A DNA stretch of 64,000 bases from positions 1 to 64,000 of the forward strand of contig JAISPT010000052.1 of assembly GCA_031274715.1 (NCBI GenBank). Direction: 5' to 3'. The notes below the pieces were generated by a model. It was not told the origin of the DNA. It saw only the letters and a program-made list of their open reading frames with translations, and searched no databases. Source of the stretch: Azonexus sp. GTDB lineage: Bacteria > Pseudomonadota > Gammaproteobacteria > Burkholderiales > Rhodocyclaceae. Position 1 is the first letter of the stretch. Each line of letters opens with the position of its first letter. Shown here piece after piece: positions 49,648 to 58,269 of the stretch. The translations under genes were made by a program, and so were the position numbers.

Positions 49648-50241
49648 ATGTCCGCCGTACTAACCAACCCGCCTCGCCTCGACCGGCAGCAAGTCGAGAA
49701 CGCGATGGAAACTATGTCCGACGCTGATTGGCGGCGAGTTGAGTTTATCGCCAGCAGCTTGAGCCAAGGCTTCACTGGCTTCGAGCCGGAGGACCTGATT
49801 CAGGAAGCGCAAACTAAATTGCTCGAAGACGTGCGCGTCTGGCCGACGGGGTTGCCTGCGGTCGTTGTGCTCGAGAACGTGATGTCGAGCATCGCCAGTA
49901 ACGCCCGAAAGCGCATCAAGAAAGGGCCGATTGACGTCACTGTTGAGGTTGACCCGCTGGAAACGGACGACCGGGAGGTTGTCAGCGTGGGTCAAACGGT
50001 TTTCAGCCGCACGGATACCACACCGGAAAGTCAGACTGCTGCCCGCGAGCAAATCGCTGCTATCAACCGGCTTGTCGCCAACGACGCAGACCTTCAGGAT
50101 CTCGTAGCAGCGTGGGCTATGGACCTGAAGGGCGAAGAAGCGTGGATCTCGCTGGGCTGGACGAAAGACAAGTACGAGGCCAATCGCAAGAAGCTCACCC
50201 GGCGCCTCGATAAGCTCACCTCCGAAGGGAGCAAGAAATGA
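49648..50241 (+). CDS. Sigma-70-like protein of a defence-island triad
   Basis: 197 aa. A region-2-like stretch (FEPEDLIQEAQTKLLEDVRVW) resembles sigma-70 region 2, but the C-terminal region 4 is diverged (AWISLGWTKDKYEANRKKLTRRLDKL). It starts at ATG 49648 after GGGGGGAG and overlaps the next gene by 4 bp. Could be a sigma factor dedicated to neighbouring genes or a DNA-binding adaptor. Divergent from the CBASS operon. Confidence 0.68.
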   Translation: MSAVLTNPPRLDRQQVENAMETMSDADWRRVEFIASSLSQGFTGFEPEDLIQEAQTKLLEDVRVWPTGLPAVVVLENVMSSIASNARKRIKKGPIDVTVEVDPLETDDREVVSVGQTVFSRTDTTPESQTAAREQIAAINRLVANDADLQDLVAAWAMDLKGEEAWISLGWTKDKYEANRKKLTRRLDKLTSEGSKK

Positions 50242-50636
50242 ATTACTCGACCGAACCGAACAATGAATTTCTGGCATTTGTCGGGGCCTTGCGTGACGAG
50301 CTTATGTCCATGTCCGACGAGGATGTGCTGGCGGGCTCTAACCTCGAGCAACTGCACGCTCGCCGCACTCGGATGCTCCAAGACGCAAAGAAGGAAGCAG
50401 GTCGGCGACGCTTAGCTGCAGCCAAGGCCAAGCTTCAGTCCAGCAAAGCGGGAACGTCCTCTGTCGAGCGCATCGATCCGACCGAAGCTCGTCGATACAT
50501 TGCTCATGCTGCTAACGATAAGCGCTATACGCTCGTCGCGCGCCAGCTTGGCGAAGGGTTAAGTGATGAGGAAGCAGTCAGGCTTTATCACCAAATACGC
50601 TCACTTGAACAAGGACAGCCAGAGGACAAGTCGTGA
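50238..50636 (+). CDS. Small helical protein of unknown function
   Basis: 132 aa, hydrophilic, mostly helical, very basic in the middle (ARRTRMLQDAKKEAGRRRLAAAKAK). No cysteines or recognised domain. Sandwiched with 4-bp overlaps between the sigma-like gene and the ImmA/IrrE gene; may be the link between them (anti-sigma or protease substrate), which is inference only. Confidence 0.6.
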   Translation: MNYSTEPNNEFLAFVGALRDELMSMSDEDVLAGSNLEQLHARRTRMLQDAKKEAGRRRLAAAKAKLQSSKAGTSSVERIDPTEARRYIAHAANDKRYTLVARQLGEGLSDEEAVRLYHQIRSLEQGQPEDKS

Positions 50637-51469
50637 CTCCCGTCGGGATGAGGGCCGAAGCACTGATTTCCGAACTCGGTATCTCTGCGCCTCAGGAAAT
50701 TGACATCGAGGCCATTGCAATGGCCTCTGGAGTCGAAGTGCAGTACGCGCGCTTGAACGGGTGCGAGGCTAGCCTAGTTGGTTTCGGAAACCGTGCTATT
50801 GCCACGATCAACCCGTCGGGTGTGCGGGGGCGGGAGCGTTTTTCTATTGCCCATGAAATCGGGCATTGGCATCTGCATCGCGGACGCTCATTCCAGTGCC
50901 GAGCCGATGACGCCGACTTGAATCTTGTTGCTGACCGGGGCGTCGAGAAGGAGGCCGACACATTCGCAGCTCACCTGCTCATGCCGCAGCCCATCTTCTT
51001 GCCGTTGGTGAAGCAGATTGGCAATCCTAACTTCAAGCAGCTTGGAGATCTTGCGGCATCGTTCGAGACCAGCCTGATGGCGACAGCCCTACGCTTGGTG
51101 AACGTGAACACGCTACCGGTAATCGTCGCTTCGTACACCAAGGGCGGGAGGCGATGGAGCTTGCCCGCAGCAGACATACCGAGGCGCTGGTTCATGAAGC
51201 AGGAACTAGACGAGGATACCTTGACCTATGATCTGCTGCACCAGGGAACAGAAGTACGCTACCTCGGCAAGACTCCTGCGGATGCGTGGTTTCAGAACGA
51301 CGATGCTGACAGGTACGAGGTGCTTGAGCAAAGCGTGATTAGCAAGACTGGTGAAGCGCTTGTCCTTCTTTATCTCGAATCCAAGATGATGGAAGCCGGT
51401 TTCGACTGGAACGTGGCACGGCGATACAACGAGCATGGGTCATACGTCCCGAAGCGGCTTAAGCGGTAA
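50633..51469 (+). CDS. ImmA/IrrE-family metallopeptidase
   Basis: 278 aa, GTG start at 50633 overlapping the previous stop. Zinc site HEIGH (residues 74-78) in IAHEIGHWHLHRG, followed by EKEADTFAAHLLMP, which supplies the third ligand. The domain is the same as in ImmA, IrrE and CapP, proteases that cleave repressors on DNA damage. No helix-turn-helix is fused to it; its target would be one of the two upstream proteins or the XRE regulator at 51908. Confidence 0.88.
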   Translation: MTPVGMRAEALISELGISAPQEIDIEAIAMASGVEVQYARLNGCEASLVGFGNRAIATINPSGVRGRERFSIAHEIGHWHLHRGRSFQCRADDADLNLVADRGVEKEADTFAAHLLMPQPIFLPLVKQIGNPNFKQLGDLAASFETSLMATALRLVNVNTLPVIVASYTKGGRRWSLPAADIPRRWFMKQELDEDTLTYDLLHQGTEVRYLGKTPADAWFQNDDADRYEVLEQSVISKTGEALVLLYLESKMMEAGFDWNVARRYNEHGSYVPKRLKR

Positions 51470-51587
51470 GTAGCGAGAAGCGCTTACCGCGGGGACGGTG
51501 TCGAATACGACGTGCTTGTGCGTTGGTGGCCCGAACGCTGGACACAAGGTTTTTCGTTCCGGTGACGACCCATATACCTTTCATCAG

Positions 51588-51656
51588 TTGACTATGCTGT
51601 ATCGCTCGACGGATTGCCTCTGTCGTACGGGCGCTTCCGTGCAAAATTTGTCCCAT
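51588..51656 (-). pseudogene. 5' stub of an IS481-type transposase
   Basis: Reading minus from ATG 51656 gives MGQILHGSARTTEAIRRAIQ followed by HSQ, the familiar N-terminus of IS481-family transposases, then the frame leaves the family. An RBS (AGGAGAG) sits upstream. So an insertion sequence was here and only its first 23 codons, plus perhaps the terminal region to about 51750, remain. The gap 51470-51907 otherwise shows no gene. Confidence 0.72.
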
Positions 51657-51790
51657 AAGTCGTCTCTCCTTAGCTGGCTATAAATTACACCAGCACACCG
51701 TGGGACTAAACACCTGGTGCTGTAAGTGGCGTAACGTGCAGATTAGTAGCCCGATTATCTATATGTCGTTAATTGAATTCGTAAGATGGA

Positions 51791-51833
51791 TTGACTTTTC
51801 ATTTATAATTTACACGGCATGAATAAAAGTCAA
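51791..51833. promoter_or_regulatory. AT-rich inverted repeat upstream of the XRE gene
   Basis: TTGACTTTT (51791-51799) and AAAAGTCAA (51825-51833) are exact complements 25 bases apart in an AT-rich block unlike its surroundings. A TTGACA at 51848-51853 may be a -35 element of the XRE gene. Likely an autoregulatory operator; also compatible with a transposase-binding end. Confidence 0.45.
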
Positions 51834-51907
51834 ATAAAATCAATGGGTTGACATGGATTCATAAAACATTAGGCTTGTCGGTTGTATTTCACTTTTATCC
51901 GATACCA

Positions 51908-52321
51908 ATGAGTCCGTTTTCTGTCATTTTGAGAGGATTCCGCCTAGCCCGCGGATTTACCCAAAATGAGCTTGCGCTTCGGTTAGGTTATGAGCCCAGT
52001 TACATCTCGGCGCTCGAGCGCAGTGAAAAAGGGCCGCCGCGACAGGATTTCATCCAGCGCTTGATTCGCGGCTTGGAGTTAAACGATACCGAGCGGGCGA
52101 ATTTGGCCAAGGCCTTGGCCGACTCCAAGCGCCAGATTTCCTTGCCACCGAAGGCAAGCGAAGAGGAATACCAGCTTATTCGTGCCCTTGAGCTTCAGCT
52201 CGGGCATCTGCATCCCATCCAGATTCAATTCATCAACTTGGCTTTGAGCTTGGGTAACCCGTCGTCTGAGGGGTGCTGTAGCGATTACAGAGCGATCTCC
52301 GCTGCCCGGCTGGGTGGTTGA
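51908..52321 (+). CDS. XRE-family helix-turn-helix regulator
   Basis: 137 aa from ATG 51908 (MSPFSVILRGFRLARGFTQN); an in-frame start 20 codons upstream is less likely. HTH: FTQNELALRLGYEPSYISALERSEK at residues ~17-42, then a helical tail. Located ahead of tnsA in the same direction; may control the transposon or the island. Confidence 0.8.
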   Translation: MSPFSVILRGFRLARGFTQNELALRLGYEPSYISALERSEKGPPRQDFIQRLIRGLELNDTERANLAKALADSKRQISLPPKASEEEYQLIRALELQLGHLHPIQIQFINLALSLGNPSSEGCCSDYRAISAARLGG

Positions 52322-52353
52322 GCACTAACGCCGAGGAGGTTCTGCGATGACAT

Positions 52354-52382
52354 AAAAGAAAAAGCGAACCCAAAGGCTCGCT
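52354..52382 (-). terminator. Rho-independent terminator (minus strand)
   Basis: On the minus strand AGCGAGCC-TTTG-GGTTCGCT forms an 8-bp stem with one mismatch, followed by TTTTCTTTT. It faces away from tnsA and could end a leftward transcript or, in reverse, protect the XRE gene. No supported minus-strand gene precedes it, apart from a doubtful 67-aa frame (52285-52488). Confidence 0.55.
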
Positions 52383-52596
52383 CCTTCATTACTGCCAGAT
52401 ACTGCTCTCTCAACTCCAGTATCTGTTGCACGCCACCTGGCGTCAAGAGCCTTCCCCCCAAATCTCCGGTCATTTTTCGCCAATTCACACTGCGGCGAGG
52501 GCTAGTTTCGTGCCCAAATTTCGAGTGATCGGGGGTCTCAAAACAGATACGCGACAGGCGTAGGGCATCGTTTTGCCTGCCGCGAGGAGAAATTTG

Positions 52597-53232
52597 ATGT
52601 TATCCAGAAAAATTCTAACCCGCCGTGGACGTGGGTTTCGTGGCAATTTTCCATCCCGAAAGCTTGGTCGGATGGTGGCAGGCGAGTCCTTGACAGAGCT
52701 TGCCGCCATACATCTCTTTGAATTCTCGCCCGGGGTTTTGTCGTATCGGGAACAACCGGCCGTAGTTCAGTACGCAGATGGTGAGGTCACGCGGGATTAC
52801 TACCCTGATTTCGAGGCCGTTTTTTTGAGTGGGGAAGTGATCCACCTCGAGATCAAGACGGCCAAGGAGTTGGCTAAACCTGTTGCCCAAACCAAATACC
52901 GCGCGATTGCTGCAGCCTATGCCCGCCGGCAACACGGATTCCGGATTTTGACGGATGTCGATATCTGGCAAACACCTCTCCACCAAAACCTTCAGCTACT
53001 CGCATCGCTACTGCATTTTCGCCCGGATGCCTCATCGCGGGCAGCGTGGCTGAAAAGGTTTGGCAAAGGACTCATCCCCTTTGCCTCTGTGGCCGATCAA
53101 ATTGGCGAAAAGGAAGTGCTAGGCCTGATTGCCTGGGGGGACGCCCATGGAAATCTACGACAGCCACTAGACCGCGCTGCCTTGGTTCAACTTATTGATG
53201 CAGGAGGTTGTGATGCAACGTATCTCTTGTAA
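52597..53232 (+). CDS. tnsA: TnsA-like endonuclease of a Tn7-like transposon
   Basis: 211 aa from ATG 52597, with GAGGAG upstream. Restriction-type catalytic residues: Glu34 (SLTEL), Asp71 (YYPDFEA) and Glu85-x-Lys87 (HLEIKTA). TnsA cuts the 5' strand at the transposon ends so that, with TnsB, the element is excised cleanly. Shorter than Tn7 TnsA (273 aa), lacking most of its C-terminal domain. The tnsB start lies inside its 3' end. Confidence 0.87.
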   Translation: MLSRKILTRRGRGFRGNFPSRKLGRMVAGESLTELAAIHLFEFSPGVLSYREQPAVVQYADGEVTRDYYPDFEAVFLSGEVIHLEIKTAKELAKPVAQTKYRAIAAAYARRQHGFRILTDVDIWQTPLHQNLQLLASLLHFRPDASSRAAWLKRFGKGLIPFASVADQIGEKEVLGLIAWGDAHGNLRQPLDRAALVQLIDAGGCDATYLL

Positions 53233-55204
53233 GGTAGGTTTAGGCTTTATCGATAGACAGATTCGCCGTCAGATACGGCGCCGCTTGGCAACCGGAAAAC
53301 TCCAACTCGAGTCCGATACGGGCGAATTGATCAACCTCACGGATGCCGAGTTGCTGCAACGCTGGCAGTCCGGAGAGTGGGTGATCGACGAATCAACCCT
53401 GAGTTCGCTGGCCGATGCGGTTTATCTGGCAGTGCCTCGTGATCTCGCTACTTACCCAGAGCGCCATCAAAAGGAGGCCTTGCGCCGACAACACTATCTT
53501 CGGGCGGTTGATCCGGGGAAGCAGCCCTATAACGCTGCGACCTGGAAACCATTGATCACAGATGCCGCCAGTAAGCTGGGTGATCGCTATCCGCCGTGTC
53601 CGGCGACGGTACATACCTGGTGGCGCCGCTATCGGCTGTCAAAGAGCGTCGTTTGTCTGATTCCCCACAACAAGCCGTCGAGCAGCCATCGACAAAAGCG
53701 CAGCTATCAAATTTTCGAGGAGGTCGTCAGCGCGATCTACCTCACCAACCAGAAGCTTCCGAAACTGGCGGTCGCGGAACAGATGTATCGCCAGATCGAG
53801 GCGGTCAATCACAGTCTGTCGGCAGAGGATCGGATTACCCGTCCGGCTCGATCAACGATTTATCGTTGGTTGGAAGATCTGCAGCAAGACTTGGTGGATG
53901 CCTCTCGGGATGGAGCCGAGGCGGCCCGAGTCAAATATCGAGCCGCCTTGGGCAACGTCAAAGTCCAGAACGTCCTTGAGCGGATCGAAATCGACCACAC
54001 GCCGCTGGACCTGCTCGCCATCGATAGCCTGACTAAGCTTCCTCTGGGGCGGCCGTGGCTGACGATGGCCATCGACGCCTACTCGCGGATGGCGGTTGGG
54101 TTCTATGTGAGCTTCAATGCGCCGTCGAGCCATGGCGTTCTGCAGTGTCTGCGCCGTGCCGTCCTGCCGAAGGACGAGTGGCTGGCCCGCTTCCCGGACG
54201 TCAAGGGGCCGTGGCCGGCCTATGGCATCCCGGAATTGATTGCCGTGGACAACGGAACCGATCTCCATTCCGACGCCCTCGAAGCGGCCTGCCTGGAAAT
54301 GGGTATCCAGATCCTGTTCTGCGGCGCCAAGACGCCACAGCACAAGGGAGCGATTGAGCGCTTCTTCCGGACGATGAACATGGGGCTCATCCATCGCCTG
54401 CCAGGGACGGTGTTTTCCAACGTCGACGAAAGAGGAGATTATCCGGCCGAGGACAAGGCCGTCATCGACATGGCGGCGCTGGTGCACCTGCTGACCAAGT
54501 GGGTCGTCGACATCTACAACGTCAGCCCTCATCGCGGCATCGGGGCACGGCCCCTCGACCGCTGGCTGGAGTCGGCCGACCGCCGGATCATCGAACTGCC
54601 AGTCTATCCCCGGCAGCTCGAAGTCATCACCGGCATCCCGGCCAAGCGAACCTTGTTCCATTATGGGATCGAGCTGGACGGTCTGCAGTACAACTATGGG
54701 ATCGAGCTGGACGGTCTGCAGTACAACTCCGATCGGCTCCAGTCGATCCGGCGCCGCGCCGGCGAGAACCGTCCTGTGACGCTGAAGTATTACGAGGACA
54801 CCGTTGTCCACATCCATGTCTTCGACCCCTACGTCGAGGAATACATCAAGGTGCCGGCCAAGCTGGCCGAGTATGCCCAGGATATCCCTCGCGACATCCA
54901 CCGGCTGGTCCGGGAACATGCCCGCAAGCGTTTCGGCGATCATTGCCTATCGCCCCAACTGCTGGAGGCCCGCAGCGAAATCGAAGCCTTGGTCCGGCAA
55001 GCGCTGAAGGACAAGCGGATGGGTTCCCGCAAGGCCGGGGCCAACGTTTTGATGCACGACAGCGAGGCGGTCCTGAAGGGCCATGATCCCTTGGCCGAGG
55101 CCCGGCGTCCCTTGAAACGGGAAAAGGAGGCGTCACCCTCGGAATTGCCCTCGGGGCTCGATGACGATCTGCCCGACTTCGGGCAGCCGGGCGGGGAGGG
55201 CTGA
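53213..55204 (+). CDS. tnsB: TnsB/TniA-like DDE transposase
   Basis: 663 aa. Start ATG 53213 with a perfect AGGAGG five bases before it, overlapping tnsA by 20 bp. The catalytic triad is Asp261 (EIDHTPLD), Asp346 (VDNGTD) and Glu382 (KGAIERFF), a DD(35)E arrangement. The N-terminal ~200 residues are DNA-binding; Mu-type C-terminal barrel follows. An 11-residue unit (YGIELDGLQYN) is repeated in tandem at 484-505, a possible assembly or real duplication. Confidence 0.9.
   Translation: MQRISCKVGLGFIDRQIRRQIRRRLATGKLQLESDTGELINLTDAELLQRWQSGEWVIDESTLSSLADAVYLAVPRDLATYPERHQKEALRRQHYLRAVDPGKQPYNAATWKPLITDAASKLGDRYPPCPATVHTWWRRYRLSKSVVCLIPHNKPSSSHRQKRSYQIFEEVVSAIYLTNQKLPKLAVAEQMYRQIEAVNHSLSAEDRITRPARSTIYRWLEDLQQDLVDASRDGAEAARVKYRAALGNVKVQNVLERIEIDHTPLDLLAIDSLTKLPLGRPWLTMAIDAYSRMAVGFYVSFNAPSSHGVLQCLRRAVLPKDEWLARFPDVKGPWPAYGIPELIAVDNGTDLHSDALEAACLEMGIQILFCGAKTPQHKGAIERFFRTMNMGLIHRLPGTVFSNVDERGDYPAEDKAVIDMAALVHLLTKWVVDIYNVSPHRGIGARPLDRWLESADRRIIELPVYPRQLEVITGIPAKRTLFHYGIELDGLQYNYGIELDGLQYNSDRLQSIRRRAGENRPVTLKYYEDTVVHIHVFDPYVEEYIKVPAKLAEYAQDIPRDIHRLVREHARKRFGDHCLSPQLLEARSEIEALVRQALKDKRMGSRKAGANVLMHDSEAVLKGHDPLAEARRPLKREKEASPSELPSGLDDDLPDFGQPGGEG
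54662..54727 (+). repeat. 33-bp tandem duplication inside tnsB
   Basis: 54662-54694 and 54695-54727 are identical, in frame, encoding YGIELDGLQYN twice. Because 33 is a multiple of three, the reading frame is kept. Looks recent as no base differs. Confidence 0.95.
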
Positions 55205-55206
55205 GC

Positions 55207-56247
55207 ATGGATCCGATTGCGATCATGTCGCGTTATGCGCCGGCGGATGGCGTTCCCTTCGACACCGCTGGTTTCGGCTTCAAGCTGGTCGTCGAACCCG
55301 TACCGCATCGGCGCTACAAGGACGCCTTATTTCATATGGCGGAGCTTCACCAGCGGCGCCGCAAGCATGGCATCGGCGAGGCCCTCTTGCTCATGGCCCT
55401 CTCGGGAGCCGGCAAGAGTACCGTGGGCAGAACCTATCATGCGAGCTTTCCCCGGCAACACGAAGCCGAGCGAACCTATATTCCGGTGCTGCTCGTCACC
55501 GTACCATCGTCGCCGACCGCCCGAAGTCTAGCCGGCGCCATTTTGGAGGCGCTCGGGTTCAAGAAGCTCCACCGGGGTAGCGCACCCGAGAAAACCGCCG
55601 TCCTCCGCGAGCTGTTTGCGAAGTGCGGAGTCGAGATGGTCATCCTCGATGAAGTCCAGCATCTCTTCTACCCGCCGACCGTCGCGGCCTTCCGCGACCT
55701 CACCGATTGGCTGAAAAATTTTCTCGAAGAGTCCAAGGTTTGCATGGTGGCCTGCGGGCTGCCGGCGGCCGAAATGGTGGTCGACAGCAACGAGCAGCTG
55801 CAGCGGCGCTTCTCCGAGCGCCTCCGGCTGACGCCCTTTTTGCTGGACGACGAGGAGGATTTCCGGGAGTTTCGCGGCATCCTCAAGGCCTTCGAGGCTA
55901 AGCTGCCGCTTCCCGTCGAGACGCCGCTGTACGAGGCGAACCTGGCTCGACGGCTGCATGTGGCTAGCTACGGCCTCCTCGCATACGTCGTCAAAACCTT
56001 GGAAGGGACCGTCTTCGCAGCGGCCTCGGCCGGCCGGGAGGTGATCGACCTGGCGGTCCTGGCCGCCGGGTTCCGCGACCGGGTATGGCGGGATGTGCCG
56101 GATCGGCTCAATCCGTTCCATCCGGAGTCGCCCCTGCGCCCCTTGGATCGGCCCGGCGAGGTGTTCCACCTCCACACCAGCCAGGATCCGGTCGGTTCGC
56201 CGGTTGCCCGCAAACTGGGAATGAATCTGTCGCGGGGAGGGAAATGA
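55207..56247 (+). CDS. tnsC: TnsC/TniB-like AAA+ ATPase
   Basis: 346 aa. Walker A SGAGKST (66-72), Walker B VILDEVQHLF (Asp148-Glu149), sensor residues in CGLPAAEMV. TnsC passes the target signal from TniQ to the TnsAB transposase and forms filaments on DNA. Follows tnsB by 2 bases. Confidence 0.88.
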   Translation: MDPIAIMSRYAPADGVPFDTAGFGFKLVVEPVPHRRYKDALFHMAELHQRRRKHGIGEALLLMALSGAGKSTVGRTYHASFPRQHEAERTYIPVLLVTVPSSPTARSLAGAILEALGFKKLHRGSAPEKTAVLRELFAKCGVEMVILDEVQHLFYPPTVAAFRDLTDWLKNFLEESKVCMVACGLPAAEMVVDSNEQLQRRFSERLRLTPFLLDDEEDFREFRGILKAFEAKLPLPVETPLYEANLARRLHVASYGLLAYVVKTLEGTVFAAASAGREVIDLAVLAAGFRDRVWRDVPDRLNPFHPESPLRPLDRPGEVFHLHTSQDPVGSPVARKLGMNLSRGGK

Positions 56248-56248
56248 G

Positions 56249-58162
56249 ATGGCCGATTATGTCTCTCTCCTCGCGCCGGCGTTGGAACCGGACCTCCTGG
56301 TGCGGTCCTTCCCCGGACGCCACGAAGGGCCGCTCGGTTACTTGCTGCGTCTCGCCGAGGCGAACTGCATGACGCCGACGGAACTATCTCGACTCGGCAT
56401 TCGTTACGACCCAGGATGCCTGGCCCGGCAGCGCTTGCTGCCGGAATTGGCCCTGGATCGAGATCTTCATGCGCACGTCGTCAGAATGACCAATTTGCTG
56501 GACACCAAGGGGCGCATTTGGAACCAGCGCTACGCTCGTTTCTGTCCACATTGCCTGGTGGAGGACCCGACCTGGCGAGCGGGCTGGGAACTCTATTTCC
56601 ACGACGTCTGCCCGCGCCACGGGGTTTGGTTGGTGGATCAATGCAGTTCCTGCCGCCAGCCTGTACGCTGGAAGCGGGACTCGCTGCTGCGCTGCCAGTG
56701 TGGCTCGGATCTGCGGGAGGAATCCCCTGGGGCGGCCCCGGACAACCTTCGGCGGCTGTCGGCCATCCTGGAGGCGAAGTTGTTGGGGCGCCCTGAGCCG
56801 GAATCTGCGGCACCCTTCATCGGACTGGATGTGGATCAGGTGCAACGCTTGGTCCGCTACCTGGGCGGCTACATGGATCCGATCTCCAATCCGAAGCCCT
56901 TGAAGCTACGCAACGCTGGCCGACTCGGAGTCTCCTGGCCGGTCTCCTCGCTGGCGGCGGAAATCCTCTTCGACTGGCCGTATGCCCTCCATAGAGCGCT
57001 GGATCAGCTACAAGCTGCCTCCCCTGGTGAAAAATCCGGGCTCAGGGGGCTTTTCCGGCAGGCCTATATTTATCTCTACAAAGGCCTGAAGGAAGGGGCC
57101 TTTGATCCCATTCGGAAAACCTTTGAGAGTTGGCTGGCCGAGCACTGGAAGGGAGGAATAGCCCGACGAAACCGGCGCTTGAGCGTGGAACTCCTGGAGA
57201 AGGTGCAATGGATTCCGGGAAGCGTTGCGGCCGAGATCCTGGGCATTTCCATGGCCCGTCTGACATTTCTCGTCCGGGAAGGAAAGCTGGATGGCGAAGA
57301 GTCCATCAGTACCGCCGGTCGGCGCTATACCGTTGTCCGGCGTGATCAGTTGGACGACATCCGCACCCAACTGGCCGGCGAAATGACCATGAGCGAAGCC
57401 ATGGATCTCCTGGGGATCGGCAAGGTTCGGATGCAGCGTATCCTGCGCCTGCTGTTTCCCTCGGCGCGGCGCATCAACGACAAGGCCTATCTGCCATGGT
57501 GCGTTCCGCGGGCCGAGGTCGAGGCGCTGCTTGCGCTCGGCGGCCATCTTCCCGTGATCGGCATCCCGGAAGAACACCAGGTTTCCCTCGGGCACATCTT
57601 CAAGTATTGGAACTGGGATGGAGACGAGATCGTGGCGTTGGTGGAAGCCGTAAAGGCCGGAACCATCGTGCCGCAGGCCTTGCTCGACAACGCCCGCGGC
57701 ATCAGCCGCTGGATATTCGATGTGACGCCGCTGCGGGCGCTGCAGAAAGGCATGGACAGCGGCCGCTCGAACTGGGTCAGCATTCCCGAGATGGCAAAGA
57801 TCTTGGAGGTCAAGCAGCAGGTGGCCTATTGGCTGACCCATCATGGGTTTGTGCGCGCCGAACGCCTGGGGTCGAAGAAGGACGTCGGTTCGCGCGTGCG
57901 GCGGGACGAACTTGAGCGTTTTCGGCAGCAGCACATTTTCGGACGGGAGATTGCCGCTATCTTGGGGCGGTCTTCGCTGAAAGTAATGCGGATGTTGGCA
58001 GAGCAAGGAATCTATCCCTTGCGGGGCCATGGCGCTGAACCGTGCAGGCAGTTGGTGTATGCTCGTAGCGACGAGATTCAGCGCTTTCTGGCTCAAGTCA
58101 CCGGCTCACCGCCGACAGCTTTCAAGTTGGTGAGCAATCTGGGATCCGACAGCGACGAGTAG
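56249..58162 (+). CDS. tniQ: TniQ/TnsD-like target selector with several HTH segments
   Basis: 637 aa. TniQ N-terminal domain with zinc ligands Cys99, Cys102 (FCPHC), Cys121, His124 (CPRHG), Cys132, Cys135 (QCSSC) and Cys149/Cys151. Beyond ~320 aa there are at least four segments that look like excisionase/MerR-type helix-turn-helix units (e.g. VAAEILGISMARLTFLVREG, EAMDLLGIGKVRMQRIL, IPEMAKILEVKQQVAYWL, EIAAILGRSSLKVMRML). TnsD-type proteins bind a specific target DNA; here the extra HTHs should give a defined target. Target unknown. tnsC-tniQ gap is 1 base. Confidence 0.87.
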   Translation: MADYVSLLAPALEPDLLVRSFPGRHEGPLGYLLRLAEANCMTPTELSRLGIRYDPGCLARQRLLPELALDRDLHAHVVRMTNLLDTKGRIWNQRYARFCPHCLVEDPTWRAGWELYFHDVCPRHGVWLVDQCSSCRQPVRWKRDSLLRCQCGSDLREESPGAAPDNLRRLSAILEAKLLGRPEPESAAPFIGLDVDQVQRLVRYLGGYMDPISNPKPLKLRNAGRLGVSWPVSSLAAEILFDWPYALHRALDQLQAASPGEKSGLRGLFRQAYIYLYKGLKEGAFDPIRKTFESWLAEHWKGGIARRNRRLSVELLEKVQWIPGSVAAEILGISMARLTFLVREGKLDGEESISTAGRRYTVVRRDQLDDIRTQLAGEMTMSEAMDLLGIGKVRMQRILRLLFPSARRINDKAYLPWCVPRAEVEALLALGGHLPVIGIPEEHQVSLGHIFKYWNWDGDEIVALVEAVKAGTIVPQALLDNARGISRWIFDVTPLRALQKGMDSGRSNWVSIPEMAKILEVKQQVAYWLTHHGFVRAERLGSKKDVGSRVRRDELERFRQQHIFGREIAAILGRSSLKVMRMLAEQGIYPLRGHGAEPCRQLVYARSDEIQRFLAQVTGSPPTAFKLVSNLGSDSDE

Positions 58163-58269
58163 GATTATCGCGTTGTTTGGGGCTGCGACCGGCGAATGTC
58201 CGATTCACGTTTTGTAAGTTGCTGATTGGACAGAGTAGGCCTTGGTGAATCCGATGGCATCCTACAGCC

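Noticed and set aside
51498..51683. 61-aa plus-strand frame (GTG start, CVGGPNAGHKVF)
   Set aside because: The later part is antisense to the IS481-type stub and the start codon and RBS are weak; the first 30 residues could be a broken small gene but cannot be supported.
52285..52488. 67-aa minus-strand frame between the XRE gene and tnsA
   Set aside because: It runs through a terminator hairpin, overlaps the XRE 3' end, and matches no family that I know; kept only as a doubtful frame.
51649..58232. TGTCCCAT at 51649 and TGTCCAAT read from 58232 as terminal repeats of the Tn7-like element
   Set aside because: The left one is the start-codon region of an IS481-type transposase stub, the flanking 5-mers (AAATT and GAGTA) do not match, and no array of repeats follows. 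The transposon ends remain unknown.
58163..58269. Short CRISPR array after tniQ, as in CRISPR-associated transposons
   Set aside because: Only 107 bp, with no repeated unit of 25-35 bp and no cas genes in the window.
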